A DNA stretch of 39,757 bases, from positions 62,677 to 102,433 of the forward strand of contig NZ_BMRG01000022.1 in assembly GCF_014648515.1 (NCBI RefSeq), read 5' to 3'. This document shows positions 1 through 7,423 of this stretch, in pieces; positions within the stretch are counted from its first letter, which is position 1, and each line of letters opens with the position of its first letter. Position numbers and translations under genes: made by a program. The DNA comes from Saccharothrix coeruleofusca. Its GTDB lineage: Bacteria; Actinomycetota; Actinomycetes; Mycobacteriales; Pseudonocardiaceae. Under the pieces are notes generated by a model, which searched no databases, had not been told where the DNA came from, and was given only the letters and a program-made list of their open reading frames with translations.

Positions 1-2879
1 GCCTGGTCGAACACCGGGTAGAGGGTGGTCAGCGGGATGCCCGCGGCCACCCTCCTGCCGGTGCGGGAGTCGGCGAACAGGTGCGGCGAGCGGGCGGCCA
101 GCAGCAGTCCCGCCCAGGCCAGGTCGCCGGGGGAGGTGGTGGTGGACGAGCCGAGGCCCTTGACCGAGGTGGTGTCGGTGATCCGCGAGGTCCGGCCACC
201 GGACTTGATCGCGGTGGCGACCGCCGGGCGCACCGGCTCCGGCACCGCGATGCCCGCCAGCTCGGGGACCGCCACCGACAGCACCAGGGCCAGCGCCTCC
301 TCGGCGGCGTCGGCGTCCGGCGGCAGCGGGAGCAGGCCCAGCGCCTCGCGCAGCCGGTGGCCGGTGTGCGTGGACACCATCATCCGGGCGGTGAGCCGCC
401 CCAGCTCGGTGGTGGCCAGCACGAGGTCGTCACCGCGCGGGACGGCGGTGAGGTAACCGTCCTCGACCAGGAAGGACACCGCCTCGGCCACGGGTTCCTC
501 GTCGTCGTCGCCCTGGGCGTGCGCCAGGGTCTCCCGCCACCACGCGGTGGCGTCGGACAGCGTGCCGATGCGGCCCTGCAGCACCTCGGCCAGCACGTGG
601 TCGGCCAGGCTCTCCCGGATGCGCGAGTACACCGAGTACCCGGCCACCAACCGGGCCTGCCATGCGGCGCGCTGGGTCTCGTCCACCACGAGGTAGGACC
701 ACCCCTCGGTCTCCCCGGCGCCGATGCGCCCGGCGCGGCCGAACATCTGCAGCACCATCGAGGTGTCCATGGTCTCGCCGCCGACGGTGGTGTCGCGGAT
801 GACCACCGCCCGCGCGGGCAGGTTGACGCCCGCGGCGACGGTCGAGGTGGCCACCAGCACGTCGGCGGTGCGGTCGCGGAAGGCGCGCTCGGCCGCGTGC
901 TTGTGCTCGTAGTCGGAGTAGTGCAGCCGCACGCCGACTTCGGCGCACACGCGGGTGAGCCCGTCCACGTCGTCGGCGGCCACGGTGTGCACCGCCGCGC
1001 CGCGGTCGGCGGCGATGGCCATGGCGGTGGAGCGGACGTTGCGCTTGGAGCCGCAGAAGACCAGCACGCTGCCCTTCTCGGCGGTGTGCCTGCGGGTCAG
1101 GTCGACCACCACCTGCTCGCGCAGCCGCGAGTTGGAGGCGTAGCCGGAGGCGGCCGGGACGGTGGGCAGCTGCCAGGTCACCCGCGACGGCCGCCAGGTG
1201 GTGCTGACCAGCTCGGCCTGGAGCCACTCGGCGACCTCGGCGGCGTTGGTGACCGTGGCGGACAGGCCGACGATGCGCACGGGGGAGTCGGCGCCGCGGA
1301 CGCGGGCCAGCAGCGCCTCCAGCAGCGCGCCGCGGCCGGGGCTGCCCAGCAGGTGGATCTCGTCGACCACCAGGCAGCCGACTTCGCCGAGCGCGGCCTG
1401 GAGGGAGCCCGCGCGGCAGATGGCCTCGAACTTCTCGGTGGTGGCCACCCACAGGTCGGCGGCGCGCACCGCGGCCACGTCCACGGTGTGCTCGCCGGAG
1501 AGCCGCTCCACCCGCAGGCCCCGGTCCCGCCAGGTCTCCAGCTCGCGGTCCAGTTCGTCGGTCAGCGACCGCTGCGGCACCAGCCAGGCGGCCTTGCGGC
1601 CCTCGTCGAGGATGGACTTGAGCACCGCCAGCATCCCGATCGCGGTCTTGCCCGCGCCGGTGGGCGCGGTGATCAGCAGGTGCTCGTCGCCGTCGACGAT
1701 GTGCGGGGCGGCCTGGGTCTGGGCGGGGTTGAGCACCGGGAAGGGCAGGAACGGCAGCCACCGCGCGGGCACCAGGTCGGCGACCGGCACGGGTGCGGGG
1801 ACCGATGCCGGGTCGGCCGCCTCGTGCAGGTCCCACAGCACCTGGAAGGCCAGCCGGGCGGCCCACGCCCGCTCGCCCTCGGCGGGCTCGCAGGACTCCG
1901 GGACGATGCCGCCCGCCTCGGACAGCCACGCCTCGGCGCGCAGCGGGGCGGCGGAGCCGTCCGGGGCCAGTGAGGAGATCACCTCCTGCTCCAGCCAGTG
2001 CCGGACGGCGCGGAACGGCACGCCCGCCTCGTCGAGCAGGGCGCGCAGCGCGTCGAACTCCGGCTGGTCGGGCAGCACCACGCGCAGGTCGGCGCCGGGG
2101 GCGACGGGGGGCGGCTTGAGGGTGGGGTCGGTGGTCTTGCACCACCACGACGCGCCCGGCTCGACGGCGGTCAGCCCCGGCGGCAGGGCGGGCGCGGGGT
2201 CGGCGCGGTCGGCGGGGACCGGTGCGGAGCCGCCCAGGATGGACCTGATCCGCGCGGCCATCGCGGTCGTGGTCATCCGCCTGCCGGTTCGTGCCGGTGG
2301 TGCTTCGACCCGGGGTTGCTCGACCTCGGCAGTGGTGGTCGGGGGTGTGGCGGTCGGGAGTGCGGTGTCCTCGGGCGGGGCGGAGTGCGGCGGGCTGGCG
2401 GCCACGGCGGTCTTGCGCCTGGTCGGGCGCTTGCGGGGGCGTGCGGCCTGCTGCGGCACCGGCTGGTCCGGCGAGGGACCTGCCTCCGGTTCCGCTTCCG
2501 GTTCCGCCCTGGTCTCCGCGGCCAGCGCGGCGAGCTGGGCCTCCTCGGCCAGCCGTCGGGCCACCGCCTCGGGCCGCAGGTCGCCCAGCACGGTCCGCTG
2601 CGCCAGTTGCAGCTCGCGCAGCGTGAACGAAGCCGGGCAGGCCGGGCACACCACCGCGGCCTGCAGCTGCTGGCGGACCTGACCGGGGTGCGCCCGGTAC
2701 AGCCCGTGCAGCACTCCGCCGCAGCGCGGGCACGGCTTGTCGATCGGCAGCGGTGAGAACTGCCAGCCCGGCTCGGCGTAGCGGGCGATGGCGGGCGCGG
2801 GCCGCACGCCCCAGCGGGCCTCGACGACCCCCGCCACCGACGTGTCGGGGGCGGGGGAACCGGATGAGCCCAGGACCAC
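1..2879 (-). CDS. DEAD/DEAH-box (Ski2-like) helicase, 3' end outside window
   Basis: This is a superfamily 2 nucleic-acid helicase, about 959 codons in view, running off the left edge. The N-terminal part has a zinc-ribbon-like pattern (CPRC, then CPAC about 35 residues later), then a Pro/Ala/Glu-rich linker. The helicase core shows Walker A (APTGAGKT, near residue 405), a DEIH box (VVDEIHLLG, near 505), motif III (GLSAT) and motif VI (QMFGRAGRIG, near 710). The DEIH box and the GRAGR motif fit the Ski2/Hel308 branch, and a helical C-terminal part follows. The GTG start at 2879 follows an in-frame TGA and has GGAGG six bases upstream. A longer reading from 2883 in another frame lacks all motifs and is a GC artefact. 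The substrate is unknown; an RNA or DNA repair role is inference. Confidence 0.9.
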   Translation of the reverse strand, partial: MVLGSSGSPAPDTSVAGVVEARWGVRPAPAIARYAEPGWQFSPLPIDKPCPRCGGVLHGLYRAHPGQVRQQLQAAVVCPACPASFTLRELQLAQRTVLGDLRPEAVARRLAEEAQLAALAAETRAEPEAEPEAGPSPDQPVPQQAARPRKRPTRRKTAVAASPPHSAPPEDTALPTATPPTTTAEVEQPRVEAPPARTGRRMTTTAMAARIRSILGGSAPVPADRADPAPALPPGLTAVEPGASWWCKTTDPTLKPPPVAPGADLRVVLPDQPEFDALRALLDEAGVPFRAVRHWLEQEVISSLAPDGSAAPLRAEAWLSEAGGIVPESCEPAEGERAWAARLAFQVLWDLHEAADPASVPAPVPVADLVPARWLPFLPFPVLNPAQTQAAPHIVDGDEHLLITAPTGAGKTAIGMLAVLKSILDEGRKAAWLVPQRSLTDELDRELETWRDRGLRVERLSGEHTVDVAAVRAADLWVATTEKFEAICRAGSLQAALGEVGCLVVDEIHLLGSPGRGALLEALLARVRGADSPVRIVGLSATVTNAAEVAEWLQAELVSTTWRPSRVTWQLPTVPAASGYASNSRLREQVVVDLTRRHTAEKGSVLVFCGSKRNVRSTAMAIAADRGAAVHTVAADDVDGLTRVCAEVGVRLHYSDYEHKHAAERAFRDRTADVLVATSTVAAGVNLPARAVVIRDTTVGGETMDTSMVLQMFGRAGRIGAGETEGWSYLVVDETQRAAWQARLVAGYSVYSRIRESLADHVLAEVLQGRIGTLSDATAWWRETLAHAQGDDDEEPVAEAVSFLVEDGYLTAVPRGDDLVLATTELGRLTARMMVSTHTGHRLREALGLLPLPPDADAAEEALALVLSVAVPELAGIAVPEPVRPAVATAIKSGGRTSRITDTTSVKGLGSSTTTSPGDLAWAGLLLAARSPHLFADSRTGRRVAAGIPLTTLYPVFDQ

Positions 2880-2922
2880 TCACCGCCTCCCGCGCCTCGC
2901 GCCGACACCGACCCAGACGGCG

Positions 2923-2928
2923 ATGCTA
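2923..2928 (-). promoter_or_regulatory. Candidate -10 box of the helicase gene
   Basis: TAGCAT on the minus strand, about 45 bases upstream of the GTG at 2879. This would give a leader of roughly 38 bases that contains the GGAGG site. No clear -35 is visible. Confidence 0.35.
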
Positions 2929-2969
2929 GGCCCCACCCCCGACAACCACCGCCCCAGCCGTGGCGGTGC

Positions 2970-2987
2970 CCGTCACGGCCGTGACGG
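2970..2987. repeat. Perfect 18-bp palindrome
   Basis: CCGTCACGG followed directly by its reverse complement CCGTGACGG. It lies in the 216-base gap between the helicase promoter and the 3' end of the GH43 gene. With no loop it suits a dimeric protein-binding site better than a classical terminator. No U-tract follows. Confidence 0.5.
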
Positions 2988-3070
2988 ACGGTGACTGATG
3001 AAGCACTGTGGTGGGTGTGTGGCGAGTCGGGTGGAGTCCCGCTCGGTGCGGCGGAGCGGTGATCGTCCCG

Positions 3071-3085
3071 GCCTGCCCGACAGGC
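3071..3085 (-). terminator. Weak hairpin downstream of the GH43 gene
   Basis: Five-base arms GCCTG/CAGGC with a five-base loop, ten bases past the GH43 stop codon. It is short and has no U-tract, so termination here is tentative. Confidence 0.3.
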
Positions 3086-3095
3086 TCCGCGCGGC

Positions 3096-4526
3096 TCACG
3101 CCGCCCGCCGGGTCCACTGCTGGTTGCCGCCGCCGTTGCAGCTGTGCTGCTTGATCACGGCGCCATCGGCGGTGGAGCCGCTGGTGACGTCGAGGCACTT
3201 GCCGCTGTGCCGAGCGGTGATCCGGTGGTGGCCGCCGCCCGTGTCCTGCAACTGCCACTGCTGGTTCGAGCCCCCGTTGCACGTGCGCTGTGCCACGGCC
3301 GCGCCATCGGCGGTGGAGGAGTCGCCCACGTCGAGGCACTTGCCGCTGTGCCGGGCGATGATCCGGTGGTGGCCGCCGCCCGCGTCCTGCAACTGCCACT
3401 GCTGGTTCGCCCCGCCGTTGCAGCCGTACTGCTTCACCGCCGTGCCGTCGGCCCTGGAGGAACTGGGGATGTCGGCGCACTTGCCGCTGTGCCGCGCCAC
3501 GAACGTCTCGTACGCACTGCCGCTGCCCACGCCGGTGACCACCCCGGTGGCGGTGTCGATGCCGACCTGCGGCGTCCAGCTCATCGCCAGGCTGGTCGCC
3601 GAGGGGAACCGCAGTGGCAGCCACACGTACTGCGAGTCGTTCACGCGACCGCCCCACGCCCCGGCCCACCGGTCGCCCAGGTACAGGTACGAGGTCGTCT
3701 GCGAGCCCTGGACCGGGACCACGTGCGCGGTCTGCGAGCCGTAGGCGGTCGAGTCGCCGACGTCGACCGGTGAGGTCCACGACCCGGCGACGCTGCTGGC
3801 GGTGGCGTACTTCTGCTGGTTGGGGTTCCACCCGGTGGCGCCGGAGGTGAGCAGGAAGTAGGTGCCGCCGCGCTTGAACATCGCGGGCGCCTCCCGGTAC
3901 GAGCCCGGCCACAGGGTGTGCACCAGGGAGTTCACCCCGAGGTAGTCCGGGGTGAGCCGGTAGACGTGCAGGTCGGCGTTCTCCCGCGCCGCCGAGATCA
4001 TGTAGCCGGTGCCGTCGTCGTCGCGGAACAGCGTGATGTCGCGGGACATGTGGCCCAGCGGGCGGAAGCTGCCCCGGTAGGTGTAGTTCCCGTCGACCGT
4101 GGCGGAGGTCGCCACGGCCGCGCGGGCCTCGCCGTAGTCGCTGCCGTTCTCCTTGTGCATCCACATCACGAACTGCCCGGTGGAGCTGTTGTAGACGACC
4201 TTGGGGCGTTCGATGTTGGCCACGTTCAGCTCGGCGGCGGAGGACTGGGTGAGCACGTTGTTGCGGAACTCCCACGTGCGCAGGTCGGTGGAGCGGTAGA
4301 CCGAGACCGCGCGGAAGGTGTTGTCCGCGTTGCGGTTCTCCCCGAACCAGTAGTAGTGGTCGCCGACCTTGATCATGCCGCCGCCGTGGGCGTGCACCGC
4401 AGCCCCGGTGGTGTCGGTGAACTGGGTGCCGTTGGACACCGTCACCGCCGCGGCGTGCGCGGGCGGCGCGACGACCAGACCGGCCAGCACCGCGAGCACG
4501 ACGAGCGCGCCACGTCCTTGTGGCAT
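3096..4526 (-). CDS. Secreted GH43 exo-beta-1,3-galactanase-like enzyme with CBM13
   Basis: Secreted glycoside hydrolase of 476 aa, probably releasing galactose from beta-1,3-galactan such as arabinogalactan-protein side chains. Residues 1-26 are a signal peptide ending AHA. Residues 27-335 form the five-bladed GH43 propeller with GGGMIKVGDHYYWFGE near the first strand. E212 (YREAPAMF) is the likely general acid. Q265 (GSQTAHV) sits where the subfamily 24 enzyme Pc1,3Gal43A is known to carry Gln instead of a catalytic base. Residues 340-476 are a ricin-type beta-trefoil with three repeats, each with HSGKC and a QxW motif (QQW). Start: ATG with AAGGAG five bases upstream. Assignment to subfamily 24 rests on the architecture and the Gln; another GH43 activity is possible. 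Confidence 0.88.
   Translation of the reverse strand: MPQGRGALVVLAVLAGLVVAPPAHAAAVTVSNGTQFTDTTGAAVHAHGGGMIKVGDHYYWFGENRNADNTFRAVSVYRSTDLRTWEFRNNVLTQSSAAELNVANIERPKVVYNSSTGQFVMWMHKENGSDYGEARAAVATSATVDGNYTYRGSFRPLGHMSRDITLFRDDDGTGYMISAARENADLHVYRLTPDYLGVNSLVHTLWPGSYREAPAMFKRGGTYFLLTSGATGWNPNQQKYATASSVAGSWTSPVDVGDSTAYGSQTAHVVPVQGSQTTSYLYLGDRWAGAWGGRVNDSQYVWLPLRFPSATSLAMSWTPQVGIDTATGVVTGVGSGSAYETFVARHSGKCADIPSSSRADGTAVKQYGCNGGANQQWQLQDAGGGHHRIIARHSGKCLDVGDSSTADGAAVAQRTCNGGSNQQWQLQDTGGGHHRITARHSGKCLDVTSGSTADGAVIKQHSCNGGGNQQWTRRAA
3110..3500 (-). repeat. Three ~141-bp direct repeats encoding the CBM13 subdomains
   Basis: The alpha, beta and gamma subdomains of the beta-trefoil are nearly identical at DNA level. 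The block coding for LPL-side residues of HSGKC (gcacttgccgctgtgcc) recurs near 3194, 3335 and 3476. Such identity suggests recent amplification or gene conversion inside the gene. Confidence 0.75.
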
Positions 4527-4627
4527 CGCGACTCTCCTTCCCTGGGTGGAGGTCGCCCGGCGGCGTGGGCGTGCCCGCGACGTTACGGACTTGATCGGTT
4601 CCGCGGAAGACCGGCGGGTTATCCGGG

Positions 4628-4633
4628 TAGCCT
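4628..4633 (+). promoter_or_regulatory. Leaderless -10 box for the gene at 4640
   Basis: TAGCCT, then exactly six bases, then the ATG at 4640. No Shine-Dalgarno is present, so transcription probably begins at or next to the ATG. Confidence 0.6.
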
Positions 4634-4639
4634 GGCCTG

Positions 4640-5122
4640 ATGCGGCTCCGCCCGTGCATCGGCAGGCGCGGCCGGAACGCCTCGACGAGCGTCCGGTTCG
4701 ACCCCGTCACGGCCGAACTCGTGCGGCTGGGAACCTTGCTGGAGGTCGTCGTGCAGGCCGTGGCGCTGCAGGACGAGGCGGACGCGGTGATCCTCGGGTG
4801 CGCGCGGCCGGGGGAGGTCCCGTGCGAGGTCGCCAGGGTCGGCAGGGCGGTCGCGGGCCAGTACGGCAGGTTGTGCGGCTGGGTGGCGGACCTGGTCGTC
4901 ACAGCCGGTTCCGGTCCGCTGCCCCGCCGCACCGGAGAGTTGCTGCGCTACCACCTCGCCATGATCGACACGGCGTTGAAGCTGGCGTTCCCCAAGTGCC
5001 GCAGCGAACGCCTTGAGCGGCACCGGTTGGCGCTGACCGGGCTCGGCGCGCCCGCGCGTGAACTGCGCGACGTGGAATTCGCGCTGCGCGAGAGGATCGT
5101 CGAGTTGGAAAGCTCCCGCTGA
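4640..5122 (+). CDS. Conserved-looking protein of unknown function, 160 aa
   Basis: I do not recognise a family. The protein is soluble and mostly helical by eye, with a basic N-terminus (RLRPCIGRRGR), a Leu/Val-rich helix near residues 28-50 and a charged C-terminal helix (ELRDVEFALRERIVELE). Codons end overwhelmingly in G or C, as in a real gene. It is divergent from the GH43 gene across a 113-base gap. The start is set by a -10 box six bases before the ATG and the absence of a ribosome-binding site. The C-terminal half has Cys/Lys-containing segments but no obvious active-site motif. It resembles small plasmid-mobilisation/MobC-like helical proteins in composition only, so I assign no function. 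Confidence 0.65.
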   Translation: MRLRPCIGRRGRNASTSVRFDPVTAELVRLGTLLEVVVQAVALQDEADAVILGCARPGEVPCEVARVGRAVAGQYGRLCGWVADLVVTAGSGPLPRRTGELLRYHLAMIDTALKLAFPKCRSERLERHRLALTGLGAPARELRDVEFALRERIVELESSR

Positions 5123-5218
5123 AGCGGTTCCGGTGAAAAATCCCCACCACGGCCGGGTGTGACGGCGCACACTGGGCCTGCGGTCCGGGGGAGGGAGCGG
5201 GCCGCGCCGAGGGGGTTG

Positions 5219-5344
5219 GTGTCGGTGGCGCGATCGGTGGATGAGGGCGTGCGCGCCCGGCCTGGTGAGCGGGTCAGGTTGGTGGTGGCCCTGGTGATCG
5301 TCTGCTTCGCGGTGGTGGCGAGCCTGGTCGCGTCCTGCGGGTGA
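5219..5344 (+). CDS. Possible small single-pass membrane protein
   Basis: A short reading of 41 aa with a charged N-terminus (RSVDEGVRARPGERVR) and one C-terminal hydrophobic helix (LVVALVIVCFAVVASLVA) ending in Cys-Gly. Purines (GAGGGGG) lie just upstream. GTG at 5219 or 5225 are both possible starts, and the frame is open back to 5159. It has no partner gene. It could be a chance frame, but the clean hydrophobic helix at the end supports a real micropeptide. Confidence 0.35.
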   Translation: MSVARSVDEGVRARPGERVRLVVALVIVCFAVVASLVASCG

Positions 5345-5361
5345 GCGGGGTGTGGCCAGTG

Positions 5362-5415
5362 GGTGACCGCCGCGCCACCACCGTCCACACTGGACTGCGG
5401 CGGCGCGCGGTCACC
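5362..5415 (-). terminator. Hairpin at the end of the PEP mutase-like gene
   Basis: GGTGACCGC (5362-5370) pairs with GCGGTCACC (5407-5415), with additional GC pairing inside. The right arm includes the stop codon of the minus-strand gene. It may act in both directions, ending the small gene before it as well. Confidence 0.45.
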
Positions 5416-6271
5416 TCGCCGGGCTCAGTGCCTCGGCCCGGACCGGTGGCGCGCAACGGAGGTTGCGCTCCATCAGCGCGGCGGACTCGGCCACTCCCAC
5501 GGGGCCGTCCTCCAGCACCCCGTCCTCGGCCTTGAGCCTGGTCAGCGCGCCGTCGATGGCGGCCTGCGCGGCGAACAGGCAGGGCGTGCTGTAGATCGCC
5601 ACGCCCACCCCGAGCGCGGCCAGTTCGGTGAGCGAGAGCCTGGGCGACCTGCCGCCCGCGATCTGGTTGAACACCAGGGGCTTGTCGCCGATCACCCGCT
5701 TGACGCGGCGCAGCGTGTCCACTGTGGGCACACCGTCGACCAGCACCGCGTCCGCGTCGGTGGCCGCGAAGGCGGCGGCCCGGCGCAGCATCTCGTCCTC
5801 GTCGGTGGCGTCGGTGCGGGCCACCACCAGCAGGCTGGTCCTGCTCTCCAGCACCAGTTCCAGCTTCTCCAGGTACTCCGGCAGCGGCAGCACCCGCTTG
5901 CCCGCCACGTGCCCGCAGCGGCGGGGGCGCTGCTGGTCCTCCAGGACCACGCCGGAGGCGCCCACCTGCTCCAGACCGCGGGTGACGTGGCGGGCCACCG
6001 GGAGGTCGACGTAGCCGTCGTCGATGTCAACCAGCAGGTGGTGGTGGGGGAAGGCCAGCCTGAGCCGCTGGGTGAAGCCGACCACGTCCGGCCAGGCGAT
6101 GAAACCGATGTCGGGCAGGCCGTAGTGCGAGGCGGCCAGGCCGAAGCCGGAGACGAACAGACCCCCGTAGTGCCGCGCCGCCACCGACGCCGACAGCATG
6201 TCGAAGATGCCGATCAGCGGGGTGACGCGGGTCGACCGCACCTGCTCCCGCAGCGCCGTCCCATGATCCAT
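5411..6271 (-). CDS. Isocitrate lyase / PEP mutase superfamily enzyme
   Basis: A 286-aa TIM-barrel enzyme of the family holding PEP phosphonomutase, phosphonopyruvate hydrolase, 2-methylisocitrate lyase and oxaloacetate decarboxylase. The Mg2+-binding stretch VDIDDGYVD is present. The family loop appears as RRCGH (C119), the equivalent of the KKCGH signature of lyases, followed by the ExE/R segment ARTDATDEDEML. A lyase or carboxyphosphonoenolpyruvate-type reaction is more likely than phosphonate synthesis, since no phosphonate genes are nearby; this is inference. Length is normal for the short members of the family. The start is an ATG six bases after a TACCTT -10 box, so the mRNA is probably leaderless. 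The LysR gene lies 74 bases upstream on the same strand and may control it. Confidence 0.85.
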   Translation of the reverse strand: MDHGTALREQVRSTRVTPLIGIFDMLSASVAARHYGGLFVSGFGLAASHYGLPDIGFIAWPDVVGFTQRLRLAFPHHHLLVDIDDGYVDLPVARHVTRGLEQVGASGVVLEDQQRPRRCGHVAGKRVLPLPEYLEKLELVLESRTSLLVVARTDATDEDEMLRRAAAFAATDADAVLVDGVPTVDTLRRVKRVIGDKPLVFNQIAGGRSPRLSLTELAALGVGVAIYSTPCLFAAQAAIDGALTRLKAEDGVLEDGPVGVAESAALMERNLRCAPPVRAEALSPAR

Positions 6272-6277
6272 GCGCCG

Positions 6278-6283
6278 AAGGTA
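6278..6283 (-). promoter_or_regulatory. Leaderless -10 box for the PEP mutase-like gene
   Basis: TACCTT on the minus strand, six bases before the ATG at 6271, with no ribosome-binding site. Confidence 0.6.
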
Positions 6284-6345
6284 GCCATCGCTGTCGCGCC
6301 GGTCGAGATATCGGAAGGATGAGGCGATCCGCTCGCGGGGCGCGG

Positions 6346-7248
6346 TTACCGCTGCTGCGCCGCCGCGTGCAGGGCGTCGACGAGACGGGCGACGGGCTCG
6401 GGCGGCGGGCCGGGCAGCCGCGCCAGCACCACCCTGCGCCGCTCCCGCGGGCCACCCCGCACCGCCAGCACCCGCACCCCCGGCGGCACGGCCCCGGTGA
6501 GCCAGGCGGGCACCGCGGTCAGCCCGCCCCCGGCGGCCACCAGGTGCAGCTTGGCCAGCCAGTCGCGGGCGGTGTGCGCGATCTCGGGCCGCTCGTCCAG
6601 ACCCGGCCACACGCCCACCAGTCCGTCCTCGCCCGACGAGGCGCCCGCCACCCACCGGTGCCCGCGCAGGTCGGCGACGTCGACGGAGTCGGCCCCGGCC
6701 AGCGGGTGCGCCGCGGGCACCGCGAGCCGCAGCCCCCGCTCGGCCAGCGTCCGCACCTCCAGCGGCGGCGACCCGGTGTCCGGTGGGCCGAACGGCGGTG
6801 CCGAGCCCAGCAGCACCAGGTCCAGCGCGTCCGCCCGCAGCGCCCGCACCAGGGCGGGCGTGCCGCCCTCGCGGGTGGTGACGGTGATGCCGGGATGGGT
6901 GCGCCGCAACGCGGCCAGCGCCGCGGGCACCAGGGACGCGCCCGCGCTGGTGCACCAGCCCAGCCGCACCGCGCCCGCTTGCGCGGGCAGCCCGGACAGC
7001 TCCCGCCTCGCGGCGTCGACCTGGTCCAGGGCGGCCACCGCGCAGCGCAGCACGACGTGGCCTGCCGGGGTCAGCCGGACGCCGTCGCGGCGGCGCTCCA
7101 GCAGCGCCGTGCCGGTCGCCCGCTCCAGTGCGGCGATCTGCCGCGAAACTGCGGACTGGGTGCAGCCCAACGCCGTCGCCGCCGCGGTGAGCGTGCCGTG
7201 CTCGGCCGCCTCCCGGAAGACGCGCAACCCGACCAGCGAGACGTCCAT
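6346..7248 (-). CDS. LysR-family transcriptional regulator
   Basis: A 300-aa LysR-type regulator. Residues 3-62 form the winged helix-turn-helix (LRVFREAAEHGTLTAAA, then CTQSAVSRQIAALER). Residues 90-295 form the two-lobed effector-binding domain. The ATG start places the DNA-binding domain at the very N-terminus as in the family. It lies upstream of the PEP mutase-like gene on the same strand, so that gene is the natural target candidate. The effector is unknown, probably a small carboxylate if the neighbour is the target. Confidence 0.92.
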   Translation of the reverse strand: MDVSLVGLRVFREAAEHGTLTAAATALGCTQSAVSRQIAALERATGTALLERRRDGVRLTPAGHVVLRCAVAALDQVDAARRELSGLPAQAGAVRLGWCTSAGASLVPAALAALRRTHPGITVTTREGGTPALVRALRADALDLVLLGSAPPFGPPDTGSPPLEVRTLAERGLRLAVPAAHPLAGADSVDVADLRGHRWVAGASSGEDGLVGVWPGLDERPEIAHTARDWLAKLHLVAAGGGLTAVPAWLTGAVPPGVRVLAVRGGPRERRRVVLARLPGPPPEPVARLVDALHAAAQQR

Positions 7249-7348
7249 GAGCTCTACGCATACCAGCCGCGCTCGGGCTCCGCCTTCCGCATGGCGTGTC
7301 GGTCCTCGGCCGGGTGGCGGCGAGTCCGATGAGGACAGCGGGGGGCGC

Positions 7349-7364
7349 TACCCCCGTGGGGGTA
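7349..7364. promoter_or_regulatory. 16-bp palindromic operator TACCCCC-GT-GGGGGTA
   Basis: Perfect seven-base arms around a two-base centre, about 60 bases upstream of the sensor kinase start and just upstream of its promoter. It may be the autoregulatory site of the NarL-type response regulator. The G-tract dyad also resembles operators of the CsoR family, but no CsoR gene is in the window. Confidence 0.6.
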
Positions 7365-7411
7365 GTCGGCTATACCTCTTCGGACGGGCGACCGGGGTGG
7401 CGCCGCGCGAC

Positions 7412-7417
7412 TACCTT
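7412..7417 (+). promoter_or_regulatory. Leaderless -10 box for the sensor kinase gene
   Basis: TACCTT six bases before the GTG at 7424. No ribosome-binding site is present, which supports this start. Confidence 0.6.
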
Positions 7418-7423
7418 GGCATC

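Noticed and set aside
81-1973. Long open plus-strand reading (about 630 codons) across the helicase gene
   Set aside because: It is a shadow of the minus-strand helicase: composition is Gly/Arg/His-rich with no motifs, whereas the minus strand has every helicase motif in order.
430-2883. Alternative minus-strand reading of 817 codons with a GTG start next to the helicase start
   Set aside because: It is frame-shifted relative to the frame carrying Walker A, DEIH and GRAGR. The Arg/Pro/Gly-rich sequence is typical of a wrong frame in GC-rich DNA, and there is no sign of a true frameshift.
5411-6271. PEP phosphonomutase of a phosphonate pathway
   Set aside because: No phosphonopyruvate decarboxylase, aminotransferase or other phosphonate gene is adjacent, and the RRCGH loop fits the lyase-like branches better.
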